DNA of 64,000 bases from Rhyzopertha dominica (lineage: Eukaryota > Arthropoda > Insecta > Coleoptera > Bostrichidae). Below the pieces are notes generated by a model, which ran no database searches, was not told the DNA's origin, and saw nothing but the letters and a program-made list of their open reading frames with translations. This document shows positions 21,066 through 32,553 of this stretch, piece after piece. The stretch spans positions 30,808,942 to 30,872,941 of the forward strand of contig QCXZ01000001.1 in assembly GCA_025024175.1 (NCBI GenBank). The letters run 5' to 3'. Within the stretch, counting starts at the first letter, position 1; every line of letters starts with the position of its first letter. The position numbers were made by a program, and so were the translations under genes.

Positions 21066-23330
21066 GATTTATACTGTTCAAGCGCAATGCTGTGAAAATC
21101 TTGTTACATATGGGTTACTCATAGAGTTCATTTATATTACAATATTTCGAATATAATACGCTTAGACACGAAGAACAGCTTTTGTCAGAACTATATTTCT
21201 GTAAATATGCTGCAAAATAAAAAAAATGCTGTTGTAGGTAATTTACCATATAATGATTAAATAATTATCTGAATGTAGTAATATTTTTTACCATCAAAAG
21301 CACTTTTATTATGTTTGTTTTGATTCAATTCCCAAGTTAGTAGGCCCATCAGTTGTTAGTCCTACTGACATAGGTACCTTAACAGCTGTCACCTGTTAAT
21401 TTTTCAACCTCAGAGTCCTGAGGAAGGAATGAACAATTGAGAAAACTGCTGTAGTCCTCTATATTAATTTACATTTCTCTATATTTACCTTGGATGCATC
21501 TGTCACACCTATTTACCTACATTTGGAAATCGACCACGACTAGCAATACTAAATAGGTATCTACTAGTTAAATACACATATTATTTCTAACTTCAAAGGT
21601 ATGCATAGTCTAAATTTCATGGAATGTATCGTTAACATTTAATGTTTGCCAATCCTTAGTAGTTCGATATTTTTTTTATATTTAAATCTCTTTTATTTGT
21701 AGGACGGTAAAAATAGATACTTATGTTAAAAGGACTATAAGAAGACCATGGAAAAAGCAAGAAGGTATACTACTTATGCCGTTTATTCATATAATGTTTT
21801 GATTCGATTAGTATTTTAATCTGATTAAAAATGCTTTATTAAAATCTACCTATTATTAACAATGCATAGTTTTCAGATACATACAACACATTTTTACATT
21901 TTTAGAAAGTCGCTCTTTTAGCACATTTTGTTCCTGTTTTTGAGCTGGACGTCATTATTTTCTTTAAAAGAACAGATTTCTATTGAGTAGGAAAATAAAA
22001 TATATTTATTTGGCGGATCAAACGTTTTAGTGTTTCAGTTTAGTTCATACTTAAGAGCAAATTTTTTTCATTTGAGAAAATTTACAAAATTTATTAAAAT
22101 TAACATAACAGCCATTACAACAAATCGAATCAATTAAGGTTCTATATACATAAATAAAAAATAATAAAATATATAAGGGAGATAAGAAAAAAATTAATGT
22201 ACCCATCATTGAAATTTTTGGAGATCCTTATAAAGAGTATCGCCTGGAATTGCCCGCCTTTCTTTATGGATTCTGTTCGCTATTCATCTTTGATCTATTG
22301 AAACAGACTAACTCTAGGAGACCCTTGGATAAATCCGCTACGACCAATCCATTGGTTAGCAAATACTTGTCTTAAAATTCCCGAACGATCGTCGGTACCA
22401 AATTGTGTTATTGAGTACGTTCTGGTTTTTCCATTATCGAAATAATTATTATTCGAAATGACATCCATAAGCAGACATGAAGTTTGTTATAACACAACGC
22501 GGACACAATATTCCCTATCACTCTCATCTTCATATGTCAACCAAGCCGGTGGTAGGTTAGTAGTTAGTGTGAGGTGAAATTGAGTAATAATACCTACCTG
22601 AACAAACGTGCTAACTTTTATAAGTTACAACTCCTGAAAAATATTTTCTGTTTCAAAACACGTTTGCCATTTATTTAGTTTGATCATTTCAGGTAAGATG
22701 CATGTGATACTGCAAAACGCTATAAGTCTCAAGACATCGAACATTTTTGTAATACACCATACACCACGGATGACGTTAAAATAGACTTTAAAGGTCACTG
22801 CCTGTTTGGTATCCTGTCATAAGAATGTAGCAGTAAATAGGCAATAAACAAGTAAATACTGAATAATCCCGTCCCGTCTTTTCAATATCCAAAAGTAATT
22901 TCGCTCATAACCTATAGGGCTCCCCACTACCAACTTTTATGCGATTTATTTCATATTTTCATGGGTTCTGACAGAGCACACATTGTATCTTTAAACAGAA
23001 TTTGTATGTCAAAAGAATTTTAAGCTATATTAAAAAAGTGCGCACATTTGTTGTACCTATAAATATAATATATATAGGTAATTTGGGCTATTGACGTATT
23101 GTTGATCAAGTTTACCCTTTGGTGGCATGCATATGATTTTAAAAGTATTTTAATGGATTTGAATTTGCCATTATTCTGCTACAGGATTTTAGCAGTCTCA
23201 AAGGTAGAAGCGCCTTCCAATCTCGATTAACTGTTAATTTTGAAATTGCCAGTACTGCTCGTTAATTTAGTGAAAGCCATACAATTCGCGTGTACTTTTG
23301 CTCGTTCTGCACTACCATGTCATCGAAGCT
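21066..23330. other. No recognisable gene (2.3 kb)
   Basis: AT-rich with no supported gene. A CTGAGGA...GAAAAC arrangement near 21420 weakly recalls the hammerhead-like sites elsewhere but has no stem. Confidence 0.4.
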
Positions 23331-23480
23331 CACCTACACGTATATGATTTGTAATTCCCTTTCTGGGGAAATCTAAGTGCATCATTTGCTTCACCCCCTG
23401 TAATCAGCGCAACGGTCTTCCCGGAATGGGCGAACGTTTGGGGTTATTATCGCTTAAATTATTAACGAAAATGAGCACTG
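23330..23480. promoter_or_regulatory. Short G+C-richer island, candidate regulatory element 4
   Basis: About 150 bases of non-repetitive sequence with a TAATCAGCGCA segment (about 23402), which contains the AATC core recognised by Gfi1/senseless proteins, and an AAATTATTAACG segment. Short and weakly supported. Confidence 0.2.
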
Positions 23481-24750
23481 GGGAGGTCAACACAATCTGA
23501 TGGAACAAAAATCACAATAAATCTAGGAGTGCGTTTGTTATGTGATACGTGGACAAATTGTCTTCATTGGAACATAAAACGGGATGTAATAAAGAAAAAA
23601 TAAACAATGATATTACGGATTTGCGATAACAAAGGGTGTATTACCGGCCTATAATATGCAAGTTTTAATTGACAGTAATTATCAAGACTTTCCGAATGTG
23701 TGTATGTACTACTATGCTGTTAAAGCGTGCCCTTGTGGTGGTTTGCAGCTTTTCTACAATTCGTTGGTTTCTATAGCTGAAAGATTCCAAAGCATTAGTG
23801 GTGTGTTTTTTTACTGAAAATTGAATGCACTTCATGCAGTTTCGTTAAACCGTTACATAACGGATACAAAGACCTAAGAAATGACTATTTTAGGTGTTTA
23901 GTTCTATTTGCATTACGTGATACCCTAGCAGCCAAAAAGGTTATACATTAGTGCGTTGCTTTATTTTACATTCCCAAAATATGTTTTATTAATACATTTA
24001 TACTTGTTTACATCTGAGACATTTATATACGAGTATTTAGCGGCGAGCGCTATGTCAATTATTCAAAAGCCCATCTCTATCCTATAATTTATGTCGCTGT
24101 ACAATAAATTAGAGAAAAGATACAACTAGTCAATAACAAGATGGTATTTTGCAAAACTATTATTTATTGGTTATTTTTTAGCTTAATTTGGATATTTAAT
24201 GAAATAACGTAAAATTTTCAAGACAACCTTCAGACAACACAAGCAAATAAGCGATCTAATAATAAATCATTTAAGGCTTTCTATAGGTATTTTTATTTCT
24301 ATATCACTTATTTGTAATTACACTACAAAAATTAATAGTTGTATTTTTGTTTTCAATTTCTAAAACATTTCCATCAATCCATATCCATTACACATAAAAA
24401 TGTGAAGAACCAATGGATAGGAAGACCAACGGATACAAAAAGCCGCAGGTATTTGCAGTTTAATTAAATTTAGAGGTAAGTAATGTAAATTTTCTGATTC
24501 GTTAAAATTAAAAATTAGTACAATGTGTGGGTACCATAAAAAAAATAAATGGACAGATGCGGTTATCGAATAAACAAAAAGACCGGCTTGAAACTGCAGT
24601 AATAGAGGACATGGAAACGACCGCGAGTGGACTGGTAACATTTTTAAGGAAAAAAAAACAAGAAACAGTGATGAAGAAATTAAAATAAAAGGCATTAGAG
24701 AAGAGCTTAATTTAAATAAAGAAAATGCGTAATAACAGAAGAAAAAGAAG
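23481..24750. other. No recognisable gene
   Basis: AT-rich. An open frame on the minus strand (24360-24695) is a low-complexity hydrophobic translation and is not called. Confidence 0.4.
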
Positions 24751-24754
24751 GAAA

Positions 24755-25090
24755 TAAACCTAGGTTGGGAACATGAAATGTGCAGGGAATTTACGAAGAG
24801 GGACCATTGAAAAATTTAACCACAATTTAACAAAAGATGACAAGGACGACGATCTAGAGGGTGATTTCTGTGACATTATTGGAGTGCTGCTGGGCGATAT
24901 GACTGCTAAGGAAAGAATATGTATAAAGACACATCATACAAAACATATTAAGTGGCAACGTGGAAAAAGTATTATTTCGAGTTTTAGGTATAATGGGAAT
25001 TCGGAAAGGCAGTATGATGCAGACAGAAGCAATTAGAGTTAATAAAAGAGGTAATAAGTGCACAGGAATGAATGAAATAGCTTCAAGCAG
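24755..25090 (+). pseudogene. Possible RTE-type endonuclease start, relic
   Basis: Around 24762-24810 the plus strand reads LGT-stop-NVQGIYEEG. A GTWNVRG/GTWNVRT block is the usual beginning of the apurinic endonuclease of RTE-type retrotransposons; the tryptophan codon would have become TGA. Downstream the frame continues without a second recognised motif. The assignment rests on one short block and is weak. Confidence 0.3.
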
Positions 25091-25104
25091 GAGCTATACT
25101 ACTC

Positions 25105-25106
<2 letters not shown>

Positions 25107-25159
<53 letters not shown>
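25107..25159. repeat. (TA)n microsatellite
   Basis: About 25 uninterrupted TA units. It directly precedes a segment with a hammerhead-like core (25234-25260); insertion of Penelope-like elements beside AT repeats is known, so the two may be related. Confidence 0.95.
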
Positions 25160-25160
<1 letters not shown>

Positions 25161-25305
25161 AAAGCTTCAATTCGGGGGATTTCGACCTAATATTATATTA
25201 AAACACGTGTACTCTTTGTCCCTTTGGCCAAGCTTTCGGCTGAATTTCAGCCTTCGTCAGGGCTCTTCTATAAGTTTATTAACGAACCAATTATTTAGTA
25301 CATAT
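25160..25305 (-). repeat. Repeat segment with hammerhead-like core
   Basis: On the minus strand, CTGACGA (25260-25254) is followed by a perfect 7-bp hairpin (GGCTGAA with TTCAGCC) and then GAAA (25237-25234). This is the box order of a hammerhead core with a good stem II. The segment sits between the TA repeat and the truncated reverse transcriptase element. I propose a Penelope-like terminal-repeat piece. A complete ribozyme needs stems I and III and a cleavage site, which I could not establish. Confidence 0.4.
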
Positions 25306-27291
25306 GCAAGGTACATAGTATACAAGATACTGGAAGCAATAATAAGGTTTGTACCACAGACAACCATATCAAAAATTAAGTATCCTCCATGGTTTACAAA
25401 AAAAATTATTCAAGATATTCGCCGCAAAACAATTGCTTTCAAGAGCTACAAAAGGTCTGGCAGTTCTCATGAATATGAAAGTTTTAAAGCTTTACGCAAT
25501 AGCATTAAAGTTTCTGTACAGCACGCACACCGCGAGTACTTGAAAACAGTCGAAAGAAATTTATCAAATAATCCGTGCAGTTTCTGGGCTTATTTGAATT
25601 TTAGGAAAGCATCCAGTTCTAATCCGCAATCAATGTCTAACAATAATGTGATCTTTAATAATCCACAAGATATTGCCAATGAGTTTGCCAGTTACTTTGG
25701 TTCAGTTCACATCCAATCTAGTGATTGCCAATTGAATGAGAGTAGTACTAGTACAAGCATAACACTAGGAGTGATAACTGAAAGAGATGTCTTAAACGCA
25801 TTCAAAAAACTTAAACCTAGATTTACTGCAGGTCCAGATGGACTTCCTGCATTTTTTATAAAAGATTGTGCTCGTATACTGGCAGCACCGCTTACACATA
25901 TTTTTAACATCTCTGTTAAATCAAGCAAGTTTCCTGATAATTGGAAAATTTCTAAGGTTTGTCCTATTTATAAGAAAGGCAATAAAGCTGAAATTGTAAA
26001 CTATCGTCCTATAGCAGTTATAAATAATTTTGCCAAATTATTTGAATTTGTACTACATAATCTATTTTACTCACAAGTCAAACATATTATATGCGAGAAT
26101 CAACACGGGTTTATGACTAATCGATCTATTAATACAAACTTAATTTCTGTCACACAATATTTATCTGAGCATATGGAGAAAGTAGGCCAGGTTGATGTGA
26201 TATACACCGACTTCAGTAAAGCTTTCGACCGCATTGATCATGGAATTCTTTTGACTAAGTTGTGTTCTATAGGCTTTCACGCCGACCTAGTTGCTTTTCT
26301 GCAGTCGTATCTGACGGGGAGAAGGCAATATGTGCTGTATTTGGGTAGAAAGTCTTATAGCTTTCCAACGTTATCAGGTGTTCCCCAAGGTTCAGTTTTG
26401 GGGCCCCTATTATTTAATTTATTTATTAACGACATTGTATCGGAATTGAGCTGCTCGTCACTTCTCTATGCGGATGACATGAAGTTATTTTGTAGTATTA
26501 AGAGTTTTGAGGATTGTTGCAATTTACAGAACAACTTAAACAATATTCAGATATGGTGCTTCAATAATGGTCTGCAGTTGAATATAGATAAATGTAATGT
26601 TGTTTCATATACCAGGAAAACTGATAAAATAACTTTTGATTACAGCATCGATGGTCATATTTTGAGGCGAGAAACTATTTGTAAAGACCTGGGAGTCACT
26701 TTTGACTACCAACTGTCCTTTAAAGACCACTTGCAAAGTATTTCTAAGTCGGGTCTCCAAAACCTTGGCTTTATTATGCGCAATTCTCACGATTTTAGTG
26801 ATGTAAATACTTTATTCATATTGTTCAATGCGTTGGTAAGACCTAAAATTGAGTATGCAAGCGCAGTGTGGAGTCCACATTATGATGTACATATTAACAC
26901 CCTAGAAAGTTTGCTTAGAAAATTCTTAAAATTTTTGGCATTTAAATTGGATCATCAGTACCCTCACATTGGTATCGATCAGGGGCAGTTGTTAGCTCGT
27001 TTTAATTGTGTTTCTATGGCTCGACGTAGAGACATGCAGGGAGTGTTATTCTTATTCAAACTGTTAAATGGACTGATTGACTCCTCGGACATACTTCAAA
27101 AAATCTATTTTCGTGCGTCAACAGCTTCGACTCGCTCTACATCACTGTTTTACTTTCCAAGTGCCCGAACTAACGTTTTAATGTTCTCACCACTTTACCG
27201 GATGTGTCGAAGTTATGAAGAAGTTGAGGAAGATATAGACATTTTTAACACCACCATCGGGCTCATAAAATCAAAGTTTTTAGTTGTGTAG
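25207..27291 (+). CDS. Non-LTR retrotransposon reverse transcriptase (CR1/Jockey-like ORF2, 5'-truncated)
   Basis: An uninterrupted frame of 694 codons. Homology-like sequence starts near residue 35-60 (KYPPWFTKKI), so the first part is read-through from flanking DNA. Reverse transcriptase blocks appear in order: GPDGLPAFFIKDC (about 218), NYRPIAVIN (about 265), QHGFMTNRS (about 298), TDFSKAFDRIDH (about 333), GVPQGSVLGPLLFNLFIND (about 391) and the catalytic YADD (421). A C-terminal domain with YASAVWSPHY and LRKFLKFL follows. The endonuclease domain and ORF1 are absent, as expected for 5' truncation during target-primed reverse transcription. All catalytic residues are present and no stop is seen, suggesting a young insertion. 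No independent promoter is apparent, so expression would depend on read-through. Confidence 0.85.
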   Translation: MYSLSLWPSFRLNFSLRQGSSISLLTNQLFSTYARYIVYKILEAIIRFVPQTTISKIKYPPWFTKKIIQDIRRKTIAFKSYKRSGSSHEYESFKALRNSIKVSVQHAHREYLKTVERNLSNNPCSFWAYLNFRKASSSNPQSMSNNNVIFNNPQDIANEFASYFGSVHIQSSDCQLNESSTSTSITLGVITERDVLNAFKKLKPRFTAGPDGLPAFFIKDCARILAAPLTHIFNISVKSSKFPDNWKISKVCPIYKKGNKAEIVNYRPIAVINNFAKLFEFVLHNLFYSQVKHIICENQHGFMTNRSINTNLISVTQYLSEHMEKVGQVDVIYTDFSKAFDRIDHGILLTKLCSIGFHADLVAFLQSYLTGRRQYVLYLGRKSYSFPTLSGVPQGSVLGPLLFNLFINDIVSELSCSSLLYADDMKLFCSIKSFEDCCNLQNNLNNIQIWCFNNGLQLNIDKCNVVSYTRKTDKITFDYSIDGHILRRETICKDLGVTFDYQLSFKDHLQSISKSGLQNLGFIMRNSHDFSDVNTLFILFNALVRPKIEYASAVWSPHYDVHINTLESLLRKFLKFLAFKLDHQYPHIGIDQGQLLARFNCVSMARRRDMQGVLFLFKLLNGLIDSSDILQKIYFRASTASTRSTSLFYFPSARTNVLMFSPLYRMCRSYEEVEEDIDIFNTTIGLIKSKFLVV

Positions 27292-27386
27292 GTGTATTTT
27301 GCGCGTCTCGTTTGTAATGATTTCTTGTTTGTTTTTTTTTCCGACCCTGTAATTGGAATATTTTTTCTGTTGGGTTGTGTATTGAA

Positions 27387-27417
<31 letters not shown>

Positions 27418-27420
27418 AAA
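25306..27420 (+). mobile_element. 5'-truncated CR1/Jockey-like non-LTR element
   Basis: The element runs from about 25306 (approximate) through the reverse transcriptase frame, a short 3' UTR (27292-27383) and a (AAAT)n tail at 27384-27420. The tail type is the same as in the minus-strand element at 17262-19040, though the reverse transcriptase C-terminal sequences differ. Target-site duplications were not identified. Confidence 0.75.
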
Positions 27421-27500
27421 CCAGATTGGAACCAGGCCCCGCGCGGGGAGGGGGAGGGTCCAGCTGTACGGGGCCCTGGACGATTGGGACCCCTGCTACT
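27421..27500. other. Abrupt GC-rich patch after the retrotransposon tail
   Basis: About 60 of these bases are strongly GC-rich, with a perfect 12-bp palindrome CCCCGCGCGGGG (about 27438-27449) and the inverted pair GTCCAG/CTGGAC a little further on. This is the most GC-rich short patch in the window. I do not know what it is; it could be a fragment of another repeat that served as insertion target. Confidence 0.5.
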
Positions 27501-29090
27501 TGCCATTACAGGGAAAATATTTTACCATGTCTAAAAGATGTGGTACTAAACATGTATTTATCGTATTCGTTCTCACTAATTTAGCTTAGGAAAGAAAGAG
27601 TACGATAAGATACAAGTTAAAGTTGTGGTAAATCATATAGACCAGAGGATGGAATCTCCACCCAGAAATCAGCAATTCTCAAACGAAAGTAAAACTCATA
27701 TTAAAGTACCATATAAAACAATTCCATTTGTTAGTTTGTGAAAAATTTACACATCATAAATTATTAATATAGTTTTTAATATCATAGAATACAAATAGTG
27801 CAACTGCACAGATTGACCCGCAGTAAAGATTCTAGGTAATTTATATAAGAGGTTTGCGTTAGCCGACGTATACTTTAATAATTGCTTAATTGGTAAATGT
27901 GGAATAGACGAATAAATACCTACACAAACGTTTGAAGAAATCTAAATGAATCACATGTTTATTATGTACCTGCAAACCATTGTAACTGTATTATGGAGGA
28001 TTTAAGTCCTGTTTTGATCCTTGACTGAACACAACGCGTTTGTGTTTAGTGCAGTATGAAAATGATTTTTTGCTTTAAGACTTATTAAAATGGCTGTTAC
28101 TGTTTTATTTATGAAAGACGTAATAGAGTATTTGGAAGCCATAATTCATGTGGAAGCTTTATGAAAAAAACTGCCTGGGGAATTATACAGTATACAATAA
28201 TAGCAAACAGCCAAGGCTATGTTTTAAGGGATTAATTAGTTTCCAACAAGAATGAAATTAGATAAGAAATTAAGAAATCTATGAGCTGCACAAAGCCAAT
28301 TTTACAGTGACAATGAACCATGCACTGAACCCTTTAAAGCTTCATTTGGAATTGAATTTCTTTATGATGTCGGTGTATCGAGTTTGTAGAATCTGGTAAA
28401 ACCTCTGTTTCAAATATAAGAAACAATGCAACCGGCAATTTCTTTATGATAAGCCTAATATTTTTATGGACGTTTAGAGCTATAAATATAGAGTATATTT
28501 ACTTTCTTTTCTTGATAAAACTAGGATTTTTTTAAATGCGTTAAACAAAAGCCATGTCAAGATGACTTGGTAATATCTTGTAGATTCTCAAATAGCGTTG
28601 ATGGGAATTTTGCACGCAGGAGGATAACACGCGTTCGTGAAAAGTAAAAATGAAGATGCGAGTTTAATTTTTTGTTCCAGAAAAACTATTACCACTACTG
28701 GAATAACTAATAACTATTTTTATGAAGAACGCTTCGAGTCATTCCAAACTAATTGAAAAAATCCTTCTTCAAATTAGCTAAACTAGGTATCAAATCTTAT
28801 ATAGATGGTCGTGACATTAATGCAAGGGAAAATCTAAATGAAATAGAACTTTTAGGTGTTACAAATAGATACAAAAGTACACAAGAGAGGGCATGTAATA
28901 GATTAGATAGATCTAGTTGTACCAGTGCCACCTTACTATTGTCAAAATAATCTGATTGAACATGTGTGGGAAATTGCCAAAAATTATTACTATCGGAAGA
29001 TTGGACAGAACGGGTTTGGTGATGAGGCAGTGAAAGAAGCGTGCTCTTTCAACAATCACTCCTGAAATGTGAAAAAAAAATTGTTTGTAC
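27501..29090. other. No recognisable gene
   Basis: AT-rich with no supported feature. Confidence 0.4.
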
Positions 29091-29094
29091 CACT

Positions 29095-30430
29095 CTGAAG
29101 GGAATGGGACCTTTCGTCGCCGCCGGTTCGAGGTCGCCGGTTCGCAGCGGCCAATTCGCAGCAGGTTGTTTGGTAGCCAGGCTACTTCGCAGCCGACCGT
29201 TTCGTCGCCAGACTGATAACTAAACAATATTTACGGCAGAAATTTTAAAGCAACTGCAATGGAAAGAATTTGGGGATAATTATTATTATTCTATGCCCAC
29301 TATAACATTTGGCAAATAAAAATTAATTATAAAATATTTATTAGACCCTACGACAAAAAATGCCTTTTTTTGCCTAAATACTAATGAATTTTGCATTGAA
29401 GTAAGTAAATTTTTGAGTTTCACTTATTTTCTTTGACGGAACCGTATGTTTGTGTTAATCTCTAATTGGTATGTAAAAAGTATCTATTAAGGCCATCACA
29501 ATTTTTACTATTGGTATAGTCACATATTGCTTAGTCACATACTTAAAAAGTACAATTTATTGGAGATATGGTACCTAAATTACATCAATCTTTTAAATAG
29601 AAATTACACTAAATTAGTAATGAAGTAATCTGTATTCAATATAAAATATTTTTTAGGGTAGCTAATGCCTTTTTCTTCACTAATGGGCGCACGCCTTGAC
29701 ATAGTTTAATGTTTGGGGAAAAAAACGTAATATAACGGCCTAATATTGTATCACTGCAGGATAGTACTTTCAGGATGTCCTATCCACAAATCCGACTAAT
29801 ATTCGGAAATAATAAAATTAGGAAAAGAGTTGCTTTTCGTTTAAATCCTCATCCAGATTTTCTGTGCCACACACGTTTTTGTTACCATTTATCCTTTACT
29901 TGTTAAACTAGAACTATTTAGGTTAATAGATTAATTTTTATCAAGTACTTTCTGATATCTGTAAATTTATTAAAATTATTTAAAAAGCTGTGGAAAAACG
30001 CACTAGAGCGAGTAAAAAATTTATACAAAAATGTATAATATAGAATTATATTAAATAATATTTGCACCCAATAATCTTCCTGATTACAAATTTTGTATTA
30101 TAATGAAGGTTATTTTGTTTTTTTTTACCATTCAACAATTAGGTACTCCCGATAATAGGGTAGGTACAAAAAAATTTTTTAAAAAATCTTTTATAATACT
30201 CAAATTAGTCCCTTGGAAGCTTACTTTCTCAGAAAAGCAAATTTTTTAATATTTGTCATAAATATTGTTATCAGTTAGGCGTCGAAACAGACGACTGCCA
30301 AACGGCCGGCTTCGAAATGGTCCGGCTGCGAGAAGGCCTGGCTTCGAAACGGCCGGCTGCGAATGGGCGGCTGCAAATCGGCGACCGCGAACCGGCGGAG
30401 GCGAAAAGTTCTAGACCCCACTTTGAAAAG
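29095..30430. mobile_element. Repeat family A, full element with inverted GC-rich terminal arrays
   Basis: Both ends carry a GC-rich array of about eight degenerate 14-base units (consensus near CGGCnGCTGCGAAn), in opposite orientation: about 29100-29215 (minus orientation) and about 30285-30415 (plus). Inward of each array is a related AT-rich block (TAAATATTGTTTAGTTATCAG-type on the left, TAAATATTGTTATCAG on the right). A partial copy is at 2310-2585. The interior of about 1 kb is AT-rich without coding capacity. Inverted ends, multiple copies and no gene suggest a non-autonomous DNA transposon. Superfamily and target duplication could not be set. Confidence 0.65.
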
Positions 30431-30894
30431 TTAATGGAAGAGAACAGAGGGCTACAATAAATGTGTTTTATTTGATATCTACGACACTCAAAATCAGTTT
30501 ATAATTAATGTGGGGAAGTAGGGGTAATTTTGATTCATCCGACATAATGCTATACCTACCCCCATACATTTTGTAAAACTATTTTTTAATATTTTTTTTT
30601 CTAAAACCAAAATACTAATGTATAATACTCTATTGTATTTTAGTATGAGCTCTTAACAATTTTGTTTGAGTTCCTTGTTTTTGAGTGATAATTACTTTGC
30701 TTTGGTCCATAAAACAGGCAATACCTATTTGCTTTGCCACTACTTTAACTAACATTTGTCGTACTATTATATTATTATATATTATATTTGTGCCAGATGT
30801 GTGTAAACCGTTAGAACGTCTCAGGCACAGTCAAATATTTTTTCCCTGCATAGTATACTAACTACTAGACGCTAGATACTGAGGACTCATATGG

Positions 30895-31830
30895 AAATTA
30901 GAGTAAAAGGTCTTGATATTTCTGTCCCCGGGCCTGATTGGAACCACGGGAGAGTATCGAGCTGGCTGGGGAACAGACAAAGTTGTTACAGAAAAAGAAG
31001 CACGAACAACTTATTACGATTGTAAGATGCTAGGGGTAGTGTTAGTCATTGATTTCAGGAAAGCATTTGATTTGGTGTTGAGAGAGTATGTTCAAAGCGC
31101 TGATAGAGTATGGAATCCCAATGGAATTGGCAAGGTTAATCTAAATGGCCCTCAGTTGTATGAAAACCTACGTAAAGATTACAGGAAAAATATCAGAAGA
31201 TTATTAAATCGATACAGGTTTTAGACAAGAAGATCCACTTTGCACACTGCTATTTAATATTATATTAGAGAAAATCGTCAGAAATAGCAAACTGAAGAGA
31301 ACACGATACACACTGTATAAGAGTCACCAAGTAAGTAATTAGTCATGCAGATGACATGACACTGATATCGAATACCATAAAGGAACTGAAAATGACTATA
31401 AGAAGAATGAATGAAGTAAAATAAAGCCTGGAACTATAAGTAAATTAAGAAAAGAGCATATGGATAGGTGGAGGAGCAACTACAACCGGAAGAAAATTGG
31501 AATTGTCTACTCAAGGAGGTAAAATAAGTCAAAAATAAATAAGAACACTGTTAAAAAATAACTGCAAAGAGGAGAAGGAGATAGAAGTGAGAATGTTGTG
31601 AGGAAATAGAAATGCGGGTGCATTAAACAATGGGTATAATCCGATCAAAACGTTTATCTCGAGACAGTAGGATTCGTATCTGCAGGACATTGATACTTCG
31701 TGTTGTGCTATACTGCACTGAAACTTGGGTGATAAACAAAAAGGCTCAGAATGTTAGAAAAAACCAAAAAATATTTGTAGGTAGAGGATTTCAGGTCTGA
31801 AATTCGAATCTTAGGAGTCACCGCCAAAAC
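30895..31830 (+). pseudogene. RTE-type reverse transcriptase relic
   Basis: In shifting frames the plus strand shows VLVIDFRKAFD (31042-31074, the first catalytic aspartate block), GFRQEDPLCTLLFNIILEKIVR (31217-31280), a degraded catalytic box SHADDMT (31341-31361, tyrosine replaced by histidine), and a C-terminal SRDSRIRICRTLILRVVLY...ETWV stretch (about 31655-31735). The DPLxxLLFNIxLEKxxR block and the KxRIYKTLIRPV-type block with ETW are characteristic of RTE/BovB-like elements. Several frameshifts and stops make it inactive. The endonuclease domain was not seen immediately upstream. Confidence 0.65.
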
Positions 31831-31839
31831 GCTTCTATC

Positions 31840-32018
31840 CAAGGTTATTCAACTCGTGACGATAAGTGTCATGTAAACATTATCAAGAAGCGTGCTGTTG
31901 AATGGTGTAGTATCATTCTTGTATTGGAAAAGCTTTTGTGTGGTGTTCATTGAAAGGACGGTGTAAGAGGTCGCACCAAAAAGTGATTTGTTTAGTTTTA
32001 CAAGCATCTATTATATAT
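31840..32018. other. Short spacer, nothing recognised
   Basis: No supported feature between the RTE relic and the THAP pseudogene. Confidence 0.4.
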
Positions 32019-32395
32019 GGAAAACAAAACAAGTGTTGTTTTGTACATGGTTATAAAAGTACTTCAGTCAGTACAGCTAACAAAATTTTTGTAACCGTTC
32101 CTCGAGATTATCAACGTATGAACAAGTTGTTTAAGGCCCCTTGACGTGATATGCCGAAATCGCAAAGTTTGTTTTTCTGTTGTGAAGATCATCTTAATTC
32201 TTACTGTAAGTTTTATTATTCTTTTTGGGGTTATTAGTGTTTATCATTCAATTTCCATTTTGTTATAGCTTGAAGAGATAATGAAAAATTATATGCGTTG
32301 TAAGTTGATAGAGGGAAATGTTATAATAAAGAACGACGTTGTTCCCCATATATTCGACTGTTAGCCAGACCGGAAACGATCCGCAAGAGCCCCGN
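32019..32395 (+). pseudogene. THAP-domain gene fragment, two exons, with nonsense changes
   Basis: Exon 1 (32019-32205) reads KQNKCCFVHGYKSTSVST, then FVTVPRDYQR and, after a TGA at 32142-32144, RDMPKSQSLFFCCEDHLN. The CxxxGx...W-like spacing and the CEDH close match a THAP zinc-binding domain (C2CH), as in P-element transposases and THAP proteins. A GTAAGT donor at 32206 and an acceptor TTATAG at 32268 bound a 63-base intron. Exon 2 (32269 on) reads LEEIMKNYMRCKLIEG, then VVPHIFDC, a TAG at 32362-32364, and PDRKR. The second zinc cysteine of the first pair is replaced by tyrosine (HGY). Exon phases differ by one base, so a small indel or a misplaced splice site is possible. Pseudogene of a P-element-like or THAP gene. 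Confidence 0.6.
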
Positions 32396-32553
32396 AAATA
32401 AATGACAATTTATATTTATTCTGANCTCTAAAATAAATGTCAAGTTTAGGGTACATTTTTGATTCTTACATTTTTATGTTTACAAATAGTATGTTTCCAA
32501 CAACCCACTGTGATCAAGTTATCAATGCCACTTTAATTTGATAAAAAGTTCAC

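Noticed and set aside
21410..21460. CTGAGGA...GAAAAC as another hammerhead-like site
   Set aside because: No stem can be drawn between the boxes and the second box is wrong.
24360..24695. Hydrophobic open frame on the minus strand
   Set aside because: Low-complexity translation of AT-rich DNA; not a convincing membrane protein.
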